From assembly GCA_014905825.1 (NCBI GenBank), contig JACGCN010000002.1, positions 1,178,001-1,242,000 on the forward strand: a stretch of DNA of 64,000 nt, written 5' to 3'. The position numbers were made by a program, and so were the translations under genes. The notes beneath the pieces were generated by a model. The model saw nothing but the letters and a program-made list of their open reading frames with translations, was not told the DNA's origin and did no database searches. Of this stretch, positions 32,340 to 45,361 are shown one piece after another; positions within the stretch are counted from its first letter, which is position 1, and every line of letters starts with the position of its first letter. The DNA comes from Lyophyllum atratum. Taxonomy: Eukaryota > Basidiomycota > Agaricomycetes > Agaricales > Lyophyllaceae.

Positions 32340-35300
32340 TCAAGATGGGTGGCTCGACAAATCGAGGGTATGGTCACCTATATTAAAGGGCAAATCTGGG
32401 TCGTACCCGAATGCGCCTGGATCATAGCTTTGCCAAAGAACATCCTGATCATTGCTGGGATACCCACCTGGGTTATAGTTCCTGATGAAGTCCAGGCCAC
32501 GGAAGGGGAGCCCCGTCGTAGGAAAGGAGGATGGCGGCGTTACAGATAGTCCAGCCATCAGGTCTGTATTATCATACCCAGGATACACGTCAAGCGGCGA
32601 CGAGTAACCATACGAGTTAGGGTACAGCGCCGCCTCTGAAGCGTACATTTCCAGTCCAGTGGATCGCTGCTCTTCGCCTCCATTCCATGGGTTGGGATTG
32701 GAGTGTGCCAGAGGGCTCGACTGTAGGCCATATTCGTATTCGAACCGCGGTGGCGATGGCTGCTGCGCTGTCGATACTGGTGATGATGCAAATTTGAAGG
32801 AGGTGGCATTTGAGCTACTGGGGCTCGGTTCTGGTGGTTGCTCAACTACCGACATCGATGGCGAAGGCAGGTTCACAGAAGATGGTGAACTATGGGGACT
32901 AGGAGCACCTGTGGCTGACGCTGAACTGGCAAAAGTCTGGTAGTATGGCCGACCTGGTCGATCAATTGCATCATCATCATGACGTCTACGCGATGTGGAT
33001 CTAGCCCTCTCCGCTGCTACGCATAACCGATGTGAGAAAAGATCTTGTCATTTCGGTAAGAACCACTTACAATCTACACGGTAGGGAGATACAGCCGCCA
33101 TACGGCGTGAAGAGGTGCTCGGGTCCCGCGATTGATTCCTTCTTGAGCGTCCTTTGACCACGACACGTCCTGGTATTGTAGTAGCAGTCGCAATTGTAAC
33201 CGAGCGGCGACGCGCTGGCACACCGGCAGGAGAAGAAGCGGTAGGAGTAGCCTGAGACAGCTTGTTGGCCTGAGCAATAGCTTGATTGGCCGTGTTGGTG
33301 AGCTCAACGAGTAGCTCCTTGCACTTCTTAGCACCCGGCCACTGTCCCTCCCAGGATTCAAGGGCAGCTAAAGAGCTCCTCGCTTCGTCCATCGCAGCTG
33401 TGGCAGCACGCGGTTCTGATGCATGCATGGCATAGAGCAACAGAATAACCGCAGAACTGAATAGATGTTGTATGAAGAACGCGAGATGGTGGGAAGGCGG
33501 TACGACATGCTTCATGGAGGGCGCCAGGCGGATACATGAGCGAGCCGAAGAAACCGCCTTGGCCGTTGACTTCGCCGTCATTGGCTGGGGTTGATCGCGT
33601 CTAACAGGAAGAAGGTTCCGATGGAGAGTCGTCAAGATCGAGTAGTAGTGGCTACAGAGGACAGCGCCCATGGACACTTGCTCATCCGTATCGGACTGCG
33701 ACTTGAATACAGCAGGTAAATCCTCGCACCACTTCGTAAGCTCATCATCGAGAGACTCCACAGTCCGTTGCAGCTCTGCCTTCTTCTCGGGCTCTAAGTT
33801 GTTCTCGACAAATGTCGAGGGCATAAACCTGACGAAGTACTCGGCCACCGATCTCGTAAAGAGTATTCAGAGCAACCGAACCGGCCATGAGTGATGGCTG
33901 TCGCTGACTCATGGTAGCACCGCTGAAATATTCTGCGAGATGATCGTCATCAACCTCCGCAGGCTGTTCGACGTCACAGTCGGAGTCGTTAACTCCGAGC
34001 GGCCGACCAAGAGCAAGTGCAAGCATCCTGTCCAACGTGTAGACACCCCACCATATCTTTCTCCGAGTTTCCTTTTCGATGGGGGTTATGAGAAGCCGAC
34101 GGGGGGATCGCTAACAAGCAGGTCAATCGTCATCGGTAACCACATTAATGGAGTAACTTACGTGAAGACCGAGGTCTTGACCAGTACGGACCGCTTGTCC
34201 GATTACTATCCACGCTTGGGGCAGGCAGTTGATGGAGCAGAGAAAAGAGGACATTAAAATGAAACATTGGACATGCGCAATTTGCGTGTTGGCATGGCTG
34301 ATGTATTGCAATATCAGAGCCCTGCGGTTGGCGCGGCGATAAGCATCTCAAGCATCGTACCTGGAGTAGCACATACCGTTCGTAATACACCATGCCCATT
34401 CCACCATCATCGCTGCGTTCACCAGTCGTGAGACGACTATCTTGGACAAGGTGGGCGGCGCAGGCAAATACTGCGAAAAGGACACAAAGAAAGGCGGCCT
34501 CAGAGCGGACAAGAGCTTGGTCCTTTTTATTGTCCATTATTGTGTTGTACTGCCGTAAGAACGTTGGTTTGTCAAGGACTGGCATGAGAAAATGGCAGCG
34601 CGAGAAGTACGCTTCAATCTATTGGTCAGGTCAGCTCGGCCGCCTACATAGCGGAAGTACAACACACACCAGCTTGTCCGCAAGGTCCCGCTCAGGGTAC
34701 TCCACTTCTTCTGGTCCTGGGAGTGCTTGCACTTTACCAAAGAAGACGGAAGCCGGAAAATATATTTTGTTGACACTTGGGCCTGGGCCGTGCGGGTCCT
34801 CTTCCATCGGTGAGATGCGATGAAGAGGAGAGGATGTCAAAGCCCGGAATGATTGAATTAAGGACATCGTGGAAGAGCCGCCTATCCACCTCATGTGGCC
34901 ATACTCATCAAGCGCGAGCTGCCCGAAAGATTCAGTAACATCATCCTCGGCTTTGATGGGTGTAGAAGGCTCGGATAGTATTTCCTTGGGTGGTATCGCC
35001 CGTATCACAGGTACGACAAGGTCGTTGGGTTCATGTCCAAGTGCTGGAGCACCATTGGAAGAACCTGGGACAGCGCCATTGGCCGATGGGCCTATCTGCT
35101 CTAGCACAGGGGCGATCTGCGAAAAGAGGGATTCCATGTGGAGCAAACGGGCCTCAAGCTCCTGCACATAGCTGTGGTATCGTTAGAGCCGTCACCGTAG
35201 AATAGAAAGGCGCAAAGACATACTGGCGGCTCAGAGCAGCTCTGTCTTTTGTTTGCAACCACGTGCATTGGGATCCAGACATCGAACACTGGGAACAGGT

Positions 35301-35549
35301 CGGTTCACATCCATCGCACTTGATCTTCTTGCGTCTGGAAGCATGAACGAAGGCAATTGTCAGGAAAGTTTAGGCAAAGCGATATGTGGTAGGGGAAGAG
35401 ACGAACCTACAACTCTCACATGCTCGCCAGACCCGCCTGCGCTGCAGCTGGATTGGTTTCTGGCCTGCATCGGGTGGTCCTGCGTCGTCGTCGTTGCGTT
35501 TCTTTTTCGATTGCTGGGTCATAGAGGTTGAGTCGTCTCCTTTGGCCAT
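32340..35549 (-). CDS. Zn2Cys6 fungal transcription factor
   Basis: Nuclear regulator with an N-terminal binuclear zinc cluster: RACESC, then across an intron RRKKIKCDGC, EPTCSQCSMSGSQCTW, giving six spaced cysteines. A coiled-coil linker follows (YVQELEARLLHMESLF). The middle fungal_trans homology domain reads EAYFSRCHFLMPVLDKPTFL, CVLFAVFACAAHLV, SFLCSINCLPQAWIVIGQAV, GLHRSPRRLL and RRKIWWGVYTLDRMLALALG. The C-terminal third is Ser/Pro-rich and disordered, ending in LDLSSHPS. An extra base near 33795 breaks the frame between RVLRQVYALD and EPEKKAELQRTV. The start is the ATG at 35549. The target pathway cannot be told from sequence; the acyl-CoA dehydrogenase downstream is a neighbour, not evidence of regulation. 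Confidence 0.9.
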
Positions 35550-36461
35550 TAATCGAAAAGGGGCAGAGTAGATGTCGATGTGCAAGACAAGGACCAAGGT
35601 GCAAGAATGTTAGAGCGTAATGAATGAGACACCACGTGCTTTTGCCACCTCGGACCGTGGACGGTTTTGTGCGCCTTTCTTTTGGAGGGGGTACGACTGA
35701 TCCTCGAAAGACGGCGCTGCGCTCTAACTCGTAAAAAGGTATAGGCGTCCTTTTTCAATCGAGCCCTTTATATTGAGGAATCCCATAAACTTTGTCATAG
35801 ATCACACCCTGATCACGATGGCACCAAGCCGCCGACCTCCGCCCAGCCCAAGCGGCTGTCAAGCTCGGCAAGGGTACATTGGCGTCCATTAACATCCCTG
35901 CAGAAAATTCCGATTATTGTTGGCATGCTGCTCCTTTCATGAAAAAGTTGACCTCCCAATTTTCTTCCTTGTAGACTAATTCGAGGATGACAATGGGTAC
36001 ATGTCGCCAATAATAAGTGCAACCCCTATGGGAATCAGGGAAATCTGGGGTTTCCCCTTATTGCAATTGGGGAGATGGTGATCAGTGGTTGGGCATGATT
36101 CATAGATGACCGTATGGACAAGGCCCTTCCGAGAGTGACGCTCTTCCATAAGAGGATGGCAGAGATGCTTCTGGATGGTGCACACCGCTTACAATGCGCC
36201 TCAAGATCAGGTGTGGATTCACCTGGGAGCGTTCTGATCGTCCTCAAATGCTCCCTTGGCTTCCTTCCTAGGGACACACGCGCACATGGGCTACACTTAA
36301 CTTTGATGATGCCACCACTCAACGACTCGGAATTGAGGGGGAACTGGAAGTCGAGCAACAGCATTAAAAAGTGTGACTGAGGCACAGCCACCATCATGTC
36401 ATCCACGTGCTGTTGTTTGGATTCACACAAGATTTGACCTGTCCTCCACAAGCTTGTTCGT
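35550..36461. other. 0.9 kb divergent intergenic, no gene seen
   Basis: Lies between the divergent starts of the Zn2Cys6 regulator and the Pab2-like gene. Minus frames at 35813-36022 and 36035-36481 lack any family signal, and the latter overlaps the Pab2 start. An unusually long promoter region for this window. Confidence 0.5.
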
Positions 36462-37359
36462 ATGGCCGACGTCGAAACCACACTGCAACCGACGAACGAG
36501 GGCGGCGACTCTATTGTTGATGATGGAGAGGAGGCGGAGTCAAAGGTGTGCAGATTATTGAGCTTTTGCTCTGTTATTAACTAATGTCGATTTTTAGGAA
36601 ATTATGCTCATGAAGCAAAGGGTGGCCGAGATGGAAAAAGAGGCCAAAAAACTGCGCGAACTACAGGCCGCAGCCGAGGAGGCCAGCAATGCGGCAGAGG
36701 GCGAGGACGGTGTGCCAATGGAAACTGAGGAGGACAAAACCCAGGCGGATACCAGGAGTGTCTATGTTGGGAATGTATATCACACCCCGCCCCAATCCAG
36801 AGACCGAGATTAACAAACCTCCCCACATTCCTGTGCACAGGTCGACTATAGCGCGACACCGGAAGAAATACAGGTCCACTTCCAAGCCTGCGGCACAATC
36901 AACCGAGTGACGATACTCTGCGACAAGTTTACAGGTCACCCGAGAGGGTGAGTCCTCCTGCATCCTTCTCAAATGAACGCAAGGTTGATTCGGCATCCGT
37001 TCTTAGATATGCCTATGTGGAGTTCGCAGAACCTGAACACATTGACGCCGCAGTCGCGATGGACAACTCATTGTTCCGCGGCAGGCTTATCAAGGTGCGA
37101 ATTGCATGAATCTGGTATTGGAATCGGGATTCTGACTTGCTTGTTTCATGGAATAAAGGTGACCGCCAAGCGAACGAACATTCCTGGTTTTAACCGTGGA
37201 CGGGGACGAGGTGGGTCCCGTGGGGGATACAGGGGAGGCTATAGGGGATATTCAGGTTATAGCCCCTATGGCAGGGGACGCGGCAGGTGAGCTCGCCGGA
37301 TGATAACTCATTGCTGCGGATTCTCATGGTATTTCAGAGGGCGAGGACGGGGATACTGA
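36462..37359 (+). CDS. PAB2: Nuclear poly(A)-binding protein (PABPN1/Pab2 type)
   Basis: Binds nuclear poly(A) tails and links polyadenylation to RNA export and exosome control. Six exons (36462-36545, 36598-36774, 36841-36947, 37007-37094, 37159-37286, 37338-37359) give 201 residues without a break. Acidic N-terminus, then a coiled-coil helix ([20 protein letters not shown]), a single RRM with [20 protein letters not shown] (RNP2) and RGYAYVEF (RNP1), [20 protein letters not shown], and an Arg/Gly/Tyr-rich tail (RGG type) that is normally methylated in this family. Length and domain order are those of fission-yeast Pab2. The last exon is only 22 nt. PAB2 is the fission yeast name. Confidence 0.92.
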
Positions 37360-37580
37360 ACCCGACCTAAAACATTTACTGTCCCTGCTTCGGATTCTTC
37401 CTCCTTATCTTACCTACGCTATACATCTTTACTCGTTTTCTTTCTCTGTACAAGATCCCAGTAGCATAAATAAAATCGTTCGAAAGAACGACCTCTGGAG
37501 TGATCGAATTTTGCGTCGGGAGTAGCCGACGTGACAGACGCGAGAACTTGCCTCCGCCGGTCATCTCAGCTTCCACCAAA

Positions 37581-38094
37581 ATGCTGAACCTCTGCAGAAC
37601 GGCTGTAAGGCCAATGTCCACAGCCGCACGTTCTCAAGCTGCAACGTATCCATTCTCCAAGACTGCATTAATCCCCACACCACCATTTGTTACGCCTCCG
37701 AAGGCCCTGCGTGAGGGCAAAGGCCTCATGCAAGCACCTCCAAAAGTCCATTCCGACTCCTGCAAAGCAGGAGATGTTCCGCACCCTGTTTTCAAGACAC
37801 TCCCCGAATCAAATTCTCCCGGGGTCCATCCTGCAACTCACCCTCGAGCACGCGCCGGCCACTTTTACTGGAGTTCTTATGGGAATCCGACGGCGTGGAC
37901 TTGACACCTCCATCCTCCTCCGAAACATCATTCAAAGGACTGGCGTCGAAATGCAGTTCTTTGTGAACTCTCCGCACGTGAAGGATATCAAGGTGCTTCA
38001 AAAACCACCTGGTGGGAGGATGCGGAGAGCGAAGTTGTTCTACTTGAGGGATTCACCGGAGAAGATGAGCATGATAGCAGGTGGAAGGAAGTGA
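37581..38094 (+). CDS. IMG1: Mitochondrial large-subunit ribosomal protein bL19m
   Basis: bL19 component of the mitochondrial large ribosomal subunit (yeast Img1). The N-terminus MLNLCRTAVRPMSTAARSQA looks like a presequence. After a one-base shift near 37731 the bL19 core reads KHLQKSIPTPAKQEMFRTLF, HSPNQILPGSILQLTLEHAP, ATFTGVLMGIRRRGLDTS, LLRNIIQRTGVEMQFFVNSP and AKLFYLRD, ending IAGGRK. The motif order and about 170-residue length match the family. It is intronless. It starts 222 bp after Pab2 on the same strand. Gene name taken from yeast. Confidence 0.87.
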
Positions 38095-38591
38095 TAATTG
38101 TGCGTGTATTCTGCCCTGTCCCCCCTGTCTATCTCCTTGTTAACAAGTCTGAGCAGAGCTTGATCCTTATGCATCCTAGGACGTTACAAACCAGTCAGCC
38201 GCCCGTCCTTAACACAGCCTCACGCTCCAGACGACTACGATACGTTACCCGGAAGAGCAGCTTATATCACTACATACATTTTGTTGGCATAGTGTAGCGC
38301 GCCGCACACCATAATAGAGAGGATTAAGGAGTAAATATGTCTTGTATCGAAGGCCCTGGCGCGTGATCGAGAATCCTCATGGATGGCCATTTTCTGCGGA
38401 CATCTGTCTGTCTGTCTGAATATGCTCTGTGCAGCTGGTTCTCAAGACGAGTTAATCAATGCGAGAACACGGTATCACTGCCAATGCATTTCGGATGTGA
38501 AGAGTGCCAAATTGAGAACGATCTAAACATAGTCAGACATGGCTGCGCTGCTTGCACCCATCCCTCCACCCGCATGTCTCTAACTTGACCA
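38095..38591. other. Intergenic with a short tetranucleotide repeat
   Basis: About 0.5 kb with no supported gene. A (TCTG)4 microsatellite lies at about 38403-38418. It probably includes the promoter of the BAR-domain gene that follows. Confidence 0.5.
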
Positions 38592-40390
38592 ATGCCGAGT
38601 CGACCTCGTTCCCTCCGTGCCCTAACCTTCGGCTCCAACAGGCGCAAATCGTCGCCGGAGCCCCCAGTCGCCCACCTTCTCTGACACCACGAATGTATCA
38701 ACCATGAACTTTGGCCCCAACGGCCCAGAGAAGATAATCACAAGAGCGAATCTAAAGGCTAGTCTGCAGGCGTACGAAGATGTAAGCAGGTCCGACGTAT
38801 GTGAAGCTACTGGGCTGTTATTCACTGGTTTCTCACAGTTGATGGACACAAGCGCTGACTACCGGGCGGCGCTCATGACAATGTCCAAGGCCACGGCTGC
38901 TTTCGCAGATGCGATGGAGAAGTGTAGTGGGTACGTGTACTGACTCTCAGACTGCAGTAACATAATTCATTAGTTCTATCAGGCTCAAGGGACCGTCATA
39001 TGAGGCATCGGCGCGGCTGCAAGCTACTTCAGGACTTCACCATCTCATGGGCAATCATTGGCACCTTCTGGTATGTCGCTCATCTTCATAAATACCTTGC
39101 AGATCTGGATGATATCAAATAGGCGGAAGTTATCGAGAAGAAGTTCGAGAAGCCGTTGCACCAGCATCTAGACACGTATCGCACCAGTTATTGACGTACG
39201 TATTGGGAGCTGCACACTTGGTCCTGCTCACTTAAATCTAAGATATGTTCAGGATCGTTCAGGCGTCAGTATGAACGTGCTATCCGAGAAAAAAGCCAGG
39301 TCATTCGGGACACGGAGAAACGGAGCATGAACAGACAAGAGAGGAGTGCGTCCTGAATTTTATCTCTGGTTTTATCTCGCCAGCTGACCTTCCCAGACCT
39401 TCAGAGCTTTCGGGAAGCGTTGACTGTGCTCCAGCGACAAGTGGACGACCTTGATAACATGAAGGTATCCCATTATCATGAGATAGTCGAGCATGAGGAG
39501 CAGGTCTGGGAAGTAGTGCAGGGCAAGGTGGGCTTGCGATGAGAATGATCTGGTTTATACATATTCTAACATATTTCCAGGCCTGCGTAGTCGTTCGCTC
39601 CACGATGGACGTCTTTGATAGGTTCACGGCCAAAGCGTACGCTCCAGGCAGGTCCACTATGTCCATATACAACAGTCTAACCTGACTTTTCAGTTCAGAT
39701 CCCATTATCGAGCCCATGCTGCAATCCGTGCCTGATCCATTCGACTCCTACGGCCCTCCACAGGCCGAGGACCAAATTTTCAGCATCCTGGCACCGCTGT
39801 CGATTATGACGACACAGTCGTCATCCCCCAGTCCCATCACAGGCCATTCGGAGCTTGACTCCGCGGAAGCTACGCCCTCTGACAAGATTACCTCCTGGCT
39901 TCCACACACCAGCAATGGAGCGGTATACCCATCCGAGTTAACTGAATGGGCGGGTGATCCCTCACCGACCTCAAGCCCCCCTCGATCCGTCTCCCCGCCA
40001 ACCATATTACGTAGACATTCGACACCACCCTCCGCCGGCCAACGCAAGGCAGATTCCAAGTTGCGAAGCGTGCTGTCTGTCATCGACGAAGCTCGTACAA
40101 ACCATGAGAATGCATACCCCGATACGCCAGGATATCCGCAACGGACAACGGCGATGAACGGAACCTCGATTCCGTCAGATCCCGGGCAACAGCAACAATA
40201 CGAATGGTCTTCCGCATATGGTCAATCACCCTATTATAACACCAGCGACACGGAGGAGGGAGAGTCTACGACACCTCGACATTCGTACTTCCAGACAGAG
40301 CTTCCTCCAGATCGAAGAACAGACCCACCTGACGAGCCTGACGAGCCTGACGAGACACCTCGAGTTACTCTCGTGCCGGCAGTCTCATAG
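38592..40390 (+). CDS. Ivy1-like BAR/IMD-domain protein
   Basis: Likely inverse-BAR membrane-binding protein of the Ivy1 group, which in yeast sits on vacuole/endosome membranes and links phospholipid, Ypt7 and TORC1 signalling. Basic N-terminus SRPRSLRALTFGSNRRKSS, then SDTTNVSTMNFGPNGPEKI. The coiled helical domain (about residues 50-270) reads ANLKASLQAYED, ADYRAALMTMSKATAAFADA, FEKPLHQHLDTYR, YERAIREKSQVIRDTEKR, DLQSFREALTVLQRQVDDLD and HYHEIVEHEEQVWEVVQGK. The Ser/Pro-rich C-terminus carries a PDEPDEPDE repeat. At least seven introns. Frame breaks near 38663 and 39187. Alternative: another BAR-type scaffold; the Ivy1 match is by pattern. Confidence 0.75.
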
Positions 40391-40480
40391 CGCACACCTA
40401 CTTGTGTAGTGCTTCATGTATCCCTGTTTATATCTTACCTATTGTTCGGACCGTCTCGCTAACTATACTCTACTCTAAAA

Positions 40481-43250
40481 TTATGTAGTCGACCGTGGCT
40501 GGATACCATACTGATACAGCACTTCGTTGCTTATGGGTGCAGGGCTTCTGAAAAGAAGGTCAGCCCCAGTGCTTGTTTTTGGGAAGGCGATCACATCGCG
40601 TATGGATTGGGTGTTGCAAAGCATTGCCATCATTCGGTCGAAGCCTAGAACACAGAACGTAAGCAAGGAGGCTCTGGCGAGAGTCTAGAAGAAATGTCAA
40701 TACCGAGCGCAATTCCACCATGCGGCGGTGCACCACATTGCAGAGCATGCAAGAGATGTTGGAAAGGGGCTTTTTCCGCGTCGTTTAGCTGCGTAAAATG
40801 AAATCAGAATTCAATCAATCAATAACTTTCGAACCCGCGACACTGACCTGCAGGATGCGAGAAAAGATATAATCTTGCATAGCTGCATCGTGCACACGGA
40901 CAGAACCCCCGCCAATCTCCACGCCGTTCAGAACAAGATCATAATGTTGTCCACGAACCTATGCCAAGCGGGTGTCATTTACTGTGGATGGCTGTTCAGT
41001 CTGAATTAATGAAATTTACCGAGTCAATATGACCGCGGTACATGGCATCTATGTCCTGCCACATTGGTGCCGTAAAGGGGTGGTGGGAGCTGCTCCATCG
41101 TCCTTTCGCGAGGAAATCCTTGTCGGCATCGGCTTGGGTGAACAGAGGAAATTCTGTAATCCAGAGGAAATGAGGATCTTTAGTAACGACAAATTCGTCT
41201 ACACCCGAGATAAATATACAGTCGCCTTTGATATAAACATTACAACTCACTGCGGTTTTGGGCAGTCTCGAAAAGACGCAGTCTGACCGCCCCTAGTATG
41301 CTTGAGCCACCCTGAAGGCTAGTTATGAGTTTCGGACATATGAGTTTGAAGAAGACATACTTTCGGGCGTCGTGGCCGACAAGCAAGCCAAATGTCATCC
41401 CCAGGCATCAATTGAAGATTTTTGTTGATGTGGGAGATCTCATCGGGGCTGAGTTCATGCAATGAACCATGTATCGCGGTACTGGGCAACCAAGAATGCA
41501 AATTTCTCTTGGTAATTGTAATACGCTCCTACAAATTGGACATAAGCCAGTTGCACTCATTTATAAGATCATAACTTACGACGGCGGAATCAGGATCACA
41601 TGCCCTAGATGCACCTATGAACTCTCGTTCGCTGCCTTTTCGGACTGCTATGCATTCAAGGATCTCCTCGTTGTCCTCCAATATGGTACGTTGTTTGACG
41701 GGAAGAAGATCGGTGATGTTGGAAATCTAGAAGAGATCAGCCTCGCTTGAGGTCGCCAAACGACGGTGCAGACCTCTAGACCAAATCGGGTGTCTGGTTT
41801 ATCTGATCCAAACTGTGGGAAGCCTTATCACTGCATAGCTGCGGTACAGGATAGTTGAGGCTTACACGCGTCATCGCTTCATTATAGGTCATTACGTTGA
41901 AGCTTTTTGGGAGGGCAACATCCTCGACCTGCTTCCATATGCTCTGTATGAGTGTTTCAACCACATCACGGACTTCACCTCCACCGATTCGCCAAACGTT
42001 AGAATGTTCAGCTTCTGATGATTGGCGAGACCCCCACGACACGAACGCCATCTCCATATCAATTTGGGTGAATTCAGGTTGCCTATCTTTGCGTCCGTCT
42101 TCGTCACGAAAACATTTCGCTAGTTGGAAATATCTATCAACACCCCCAGAGCAAATGAGTAGCTGCTTGGGCTGTTGAGGAGACTGCTGGAGCGCGTAGA
42201 ATAATGCATCCTGCGTACTTGTACCATCCGAGCTCGTCTTTGATATACGCGTTGGTACAAGGAATTCCCTAGCTCCTTCAGGTGACGACCGCAGGAGTAC
42301 GGGTGTTTCTACCTCGATGAAATCTGACAACGACAACATGAGTGCGTCGATGTGTACACGAAAACGAGACACGAACCTTGCTCATGAAGGATGTTACGGG
42401 CGATCTGAGCGACTTTGCTTCGCTTCTTAAGATTTTCAGACAGCGAGGTACGACGAAGATCTAAATATCGATAGCGAGCCCTTAGGTCATCATTCGCCTT
42501 CGGAAGTTCAACTCCTCAGCTTGGAATGTGGCATTGAGGAAGCTTTCATACCACGTTATGAGGATTGGAGGCCACGAAAGGTAAGCTTCCAGCAGTGTTT
42601 AGAATCGTGAACTTGTCGACCTGGACGTCAACATCACCAGTGGCCCCCTTCAATGTACGGGATTGGTCAATAAAGTGCTGTCTCATGAACTGGGTGACTA
42701 ACAGGTCGTCGGGCGCTTGGTGGACGCAAAAGGACAGTACCCTCAATCAGGACTGTGGATTCTACAGGAACCTTGGCAAGTGCCGATAGATCTGTATCCC
42801 CCTCCGAATGATGGACAATGAGTTGCGTGGTTCCATAAGAATCCTTGAGCGGATAAAACGACATGAGTTTCCCCTTGCTTAATGTGGCAAATAAGTTTTC
42901 CTGTCCGACAAATGGGGATGAAAAAGTGATGATCACCGCTCAGGAAGGATCCATCCTGTTAAGACGACTCGGGCACCCGCGTCGCCAGCAGTGAGAGAAC
43001 CGCAGGTATGAGTGCGCCTAGGATATGGCGCTAGGAAAGACGGTTAAAGTCATACTGGGATATGAGTAGACCATGTGAGAATGCTGACCACAATGGGAGA
43101 GGGTAGAGGGTGAGTGAGAGGCGTCGGACAGGTCTTGTGATGTAAACCTAGAATAGTGCCTTGACAAACCGAGAGAATCGGGGACAGATTGCAGTGGGTT
43201 ATGCACCGCCGCAGGGTATAGTAAGGCCGTATTCGACAGAGAGACAGCAT
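40481..43250 (-). CDS. MSD1: Mitochondrial aspartyl-tRNA synthetase
   Basis: Bacterial-type class IIb AspRS that charges mitochondrial tRNA-Asp. The N-terminal [20 protein letters not shown] resembles a presequence. The OB-fold anticodon domain reads [35 protein letters not shown] and [12 protein letters not shown]. Catalytic core: [32 protein letters not shown] (motif 1), [20 protein letters not shown] (motif 2) and [16 protein letters not shown] (motif 3). The GAD insertion specific to bacterial and mitochondrial enzymes is present ([13 protein letters not shown] to CRPRRPKGGSS). More than ten short introns. Splicing around 42480-42550 is unclear and may hide a frame break. The first-exon junction is unresolved, so the start at 43250 is provisional. 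MSD1 is the yeast name. Confidence 0.9.
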
Positions 43251-43609
43251 GGGGAGTGCCCGGGGACCGGAAGCACTTTTAGCAGGTGAGGGAGCAGGAC
43301 TAAGCTGTGAAGCTGACAAAGGCCAACAAAGGAGCCGAGAGCAAAGTTGGACTCAGGGCTGCCCCTTGTCTCCGTGCCTCATGTAGCAAATCTCCGGACT
43401 TCCTGAGCGTTGCCTTAGCTTTTATACGAAACACAGTGATCATCATGTCGACACGGTGCTTTTCACCTGCACCCTCACTTTCGCTTGTACATTATCTTCG
43501 CACGTCGACTACACGGCGATCATTTTCGTATTCCTTTCGTGGTTCCTCCTCCCTGCGTTGACTACATATAAAAACGCCTCAATACCTCACCCCGGACCCA
43601 CATATCACC
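43251..43609. other. Divergent promoter region, AspRS / F-box gene
   Basis: 359 bp between the presumed AspRS start and the F-box protein start. On plus, ATATAAAAACG at about 43565-43575, 35-45 bp upstream of the F-box ATG, is a good TATA candidate. No other element is called. Confidence 0.5.
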
Positions 43610-44963
43610 ATGTCTTTACCCCAACTGCCCGCAGAGCTCCTTGACGCCATCTGCCAACTCGTCCAACCACTAGACCTAGCTGCTCTTGCCAGAACAAACT
43701 CGACGATCCATCCCATTGCCCAACGCCTTCTTTACAGACATCTGTCCGTATCATCTACATCTCACGACCTTCAGGTGGTGGTGGCCCTGGCAAAGCAGCC
43801 AGAACTTGCCCAGCATGTCAGGACATTTACCCTCAGGCTAGACTCCTCGACAGTCTTCAGCTCCTTCTATCGCCTTCTCGGCGTAGCACTGTCAGGCATG
43901 ACCGAGCTTACTTCCCTCGACCTATTCGTAGACTCCACCGCAAGCTGGATCCTCTCCGAAATCCAATGCACATATCCACGGCTGGTCCACTTTGGCTCGT
44001 CATTTGCCCTTGACAACCATGTCGCTGCATTTCTCAGCAAGACCGAAGCCCTTTTGGAGCTTGAGGTTGATGGCGCTTCCACCACTCCCAATTCCCTCCC
44101 TGCGCCCACCCTTCCCGTCGCGTCTATACCTCGCCTTTCCCAATTTGTAGGCTCATCCCACGTGGCCAGTGCAATTGTGCCTGGTCGCCCAGTTGAGAGC
44201 ATCCATTTGCCGTCGGGAGACCTGACAGAGGAAGATGTCATCAGCCTCGCTAAATCAACTGCCCACGTGGTTATCTTCGGAGCGACGACAAGTTCCCTTC
44301 CCATGGCGCTCCTCGATTCGCTTAGCCAGCGAATGCCGTATCTCGTTTACCTTCGCTTAATGACAACCTGTAATTTCTCGGAACCTCCCAAGCCGGTAAG
44401 CCAAAACAATTGTTTCATAGAACATTCTCTCACCATCCTCTCAGTCGTTTTATGAACAGATCACGACAGCTTTGACGTCGTTACCCGATCTCAAAGGTTT
44501 TGAGCTCGGAGGTATGCACTGGGGCCCTTCACAGAAGCAACCCAAGATGTCGGCCAGGTATGGCAATCGCAGCCAGTGGTCGGTGACGTCGTTGGTGTGG
44601 ATGATGTGGGCTTGGACTCAGAACTATTCTTTGCGTACTGAGCATAGGACTTTCAAAAGTATCCCGTCGATGCATGTCCCTGCATCACCGAAACCATTTA
44701 GACATACATTGACAAGACACACCTATAGACTGGCGGCTGCCGCGGCAGTATATCGCCATACTAATCTTAATGTCTTTATTGTTAAGGACACCCATTTAAT
44801 TGCAGTACTGTTAACGTTACCGTTGAGTTTGACCACGCGTTTGGAACGGGACGAGAACGGGATACTCCAGTGTGGAATCTGTGCCTTTACAAACCAGGAA
44901 ACACATGATCAAGGGGGCCAATTGCTAAAGTGCCGTAAACCTAACCGCAATCCTTTCCGATAG
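43610..44963 (+). CDS. F-box domain protein
   Basis: Two exons (43610-44395, 44445-44963) give 434 residues. The N-terminus MSLPQLPAELLDAICQLVQP followed by LDLAALARTNSTIHPIAQ and LLYRHLSVSS is a clear F-box, the Skp1-binding element of SCF ubiquitin ligases. The middle shows irregular Leu-rich spacing (LTSLDLF, LVHFGSSFAL, LLELEVDG, PYLVYLRL), suggesting a degenerate LRR substrate-binding region, as in the hundreds of F-box genes of Agaricomycetes. From about 44540 the frame loses its leucine pattern and becomes Arg/Thr-rich. An alternative frame stops at 44643, so the real C-terminus may be nearer there. Substrate unknown. Confidence 0.78.
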
Positions 44964-45361
44964 CCTGGTAAGCGCCCCGACTCGGCATCGGCGGAGAGAG
45001 CACTTGCATGAAGTCAAGGTTGAATCGTGGGCAGATAAGATGGGGGCGATGGAACCTGAAGTCGGTGGATGCCGTTCTGAATCAGAACAGATCAGCTAAA
45101 CTCAGAGCTTACAGCCGCTCGGTTAGACAAGCAGATTTGGTTGATAGAATAAATCTACTTTGGGTGGGTGAGGGCTCGCGTCCAGCGTGAAACAACTTCC
45201 GGATGATGCTGAACGACGACCTCGAGCTGAGCTCCGGGTTCATGAACTTCAGAAAAAAGATCATTGTCCTAGTCCCAAGGATCGTCACCGATCGCGGACA
45301 AATGTCACGTGTGTGACCACATTGAACAGCTGTCACACGAATACCACCTCCCCCGTCGACG
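44964..45361. other. Intergenic, no gene seen
   Basis: About 0.4 kb upstream of the RNA polymerase III subunit gene. Only short frames without support. Confidence 0.5.

Noticed and set aside
36035..36481. 148-codon minus frame upstream of the Pab2-like gene
   Set aside because: Overlaps the Pab2 start codon on the opposite strand and lacks any recognisable motif.
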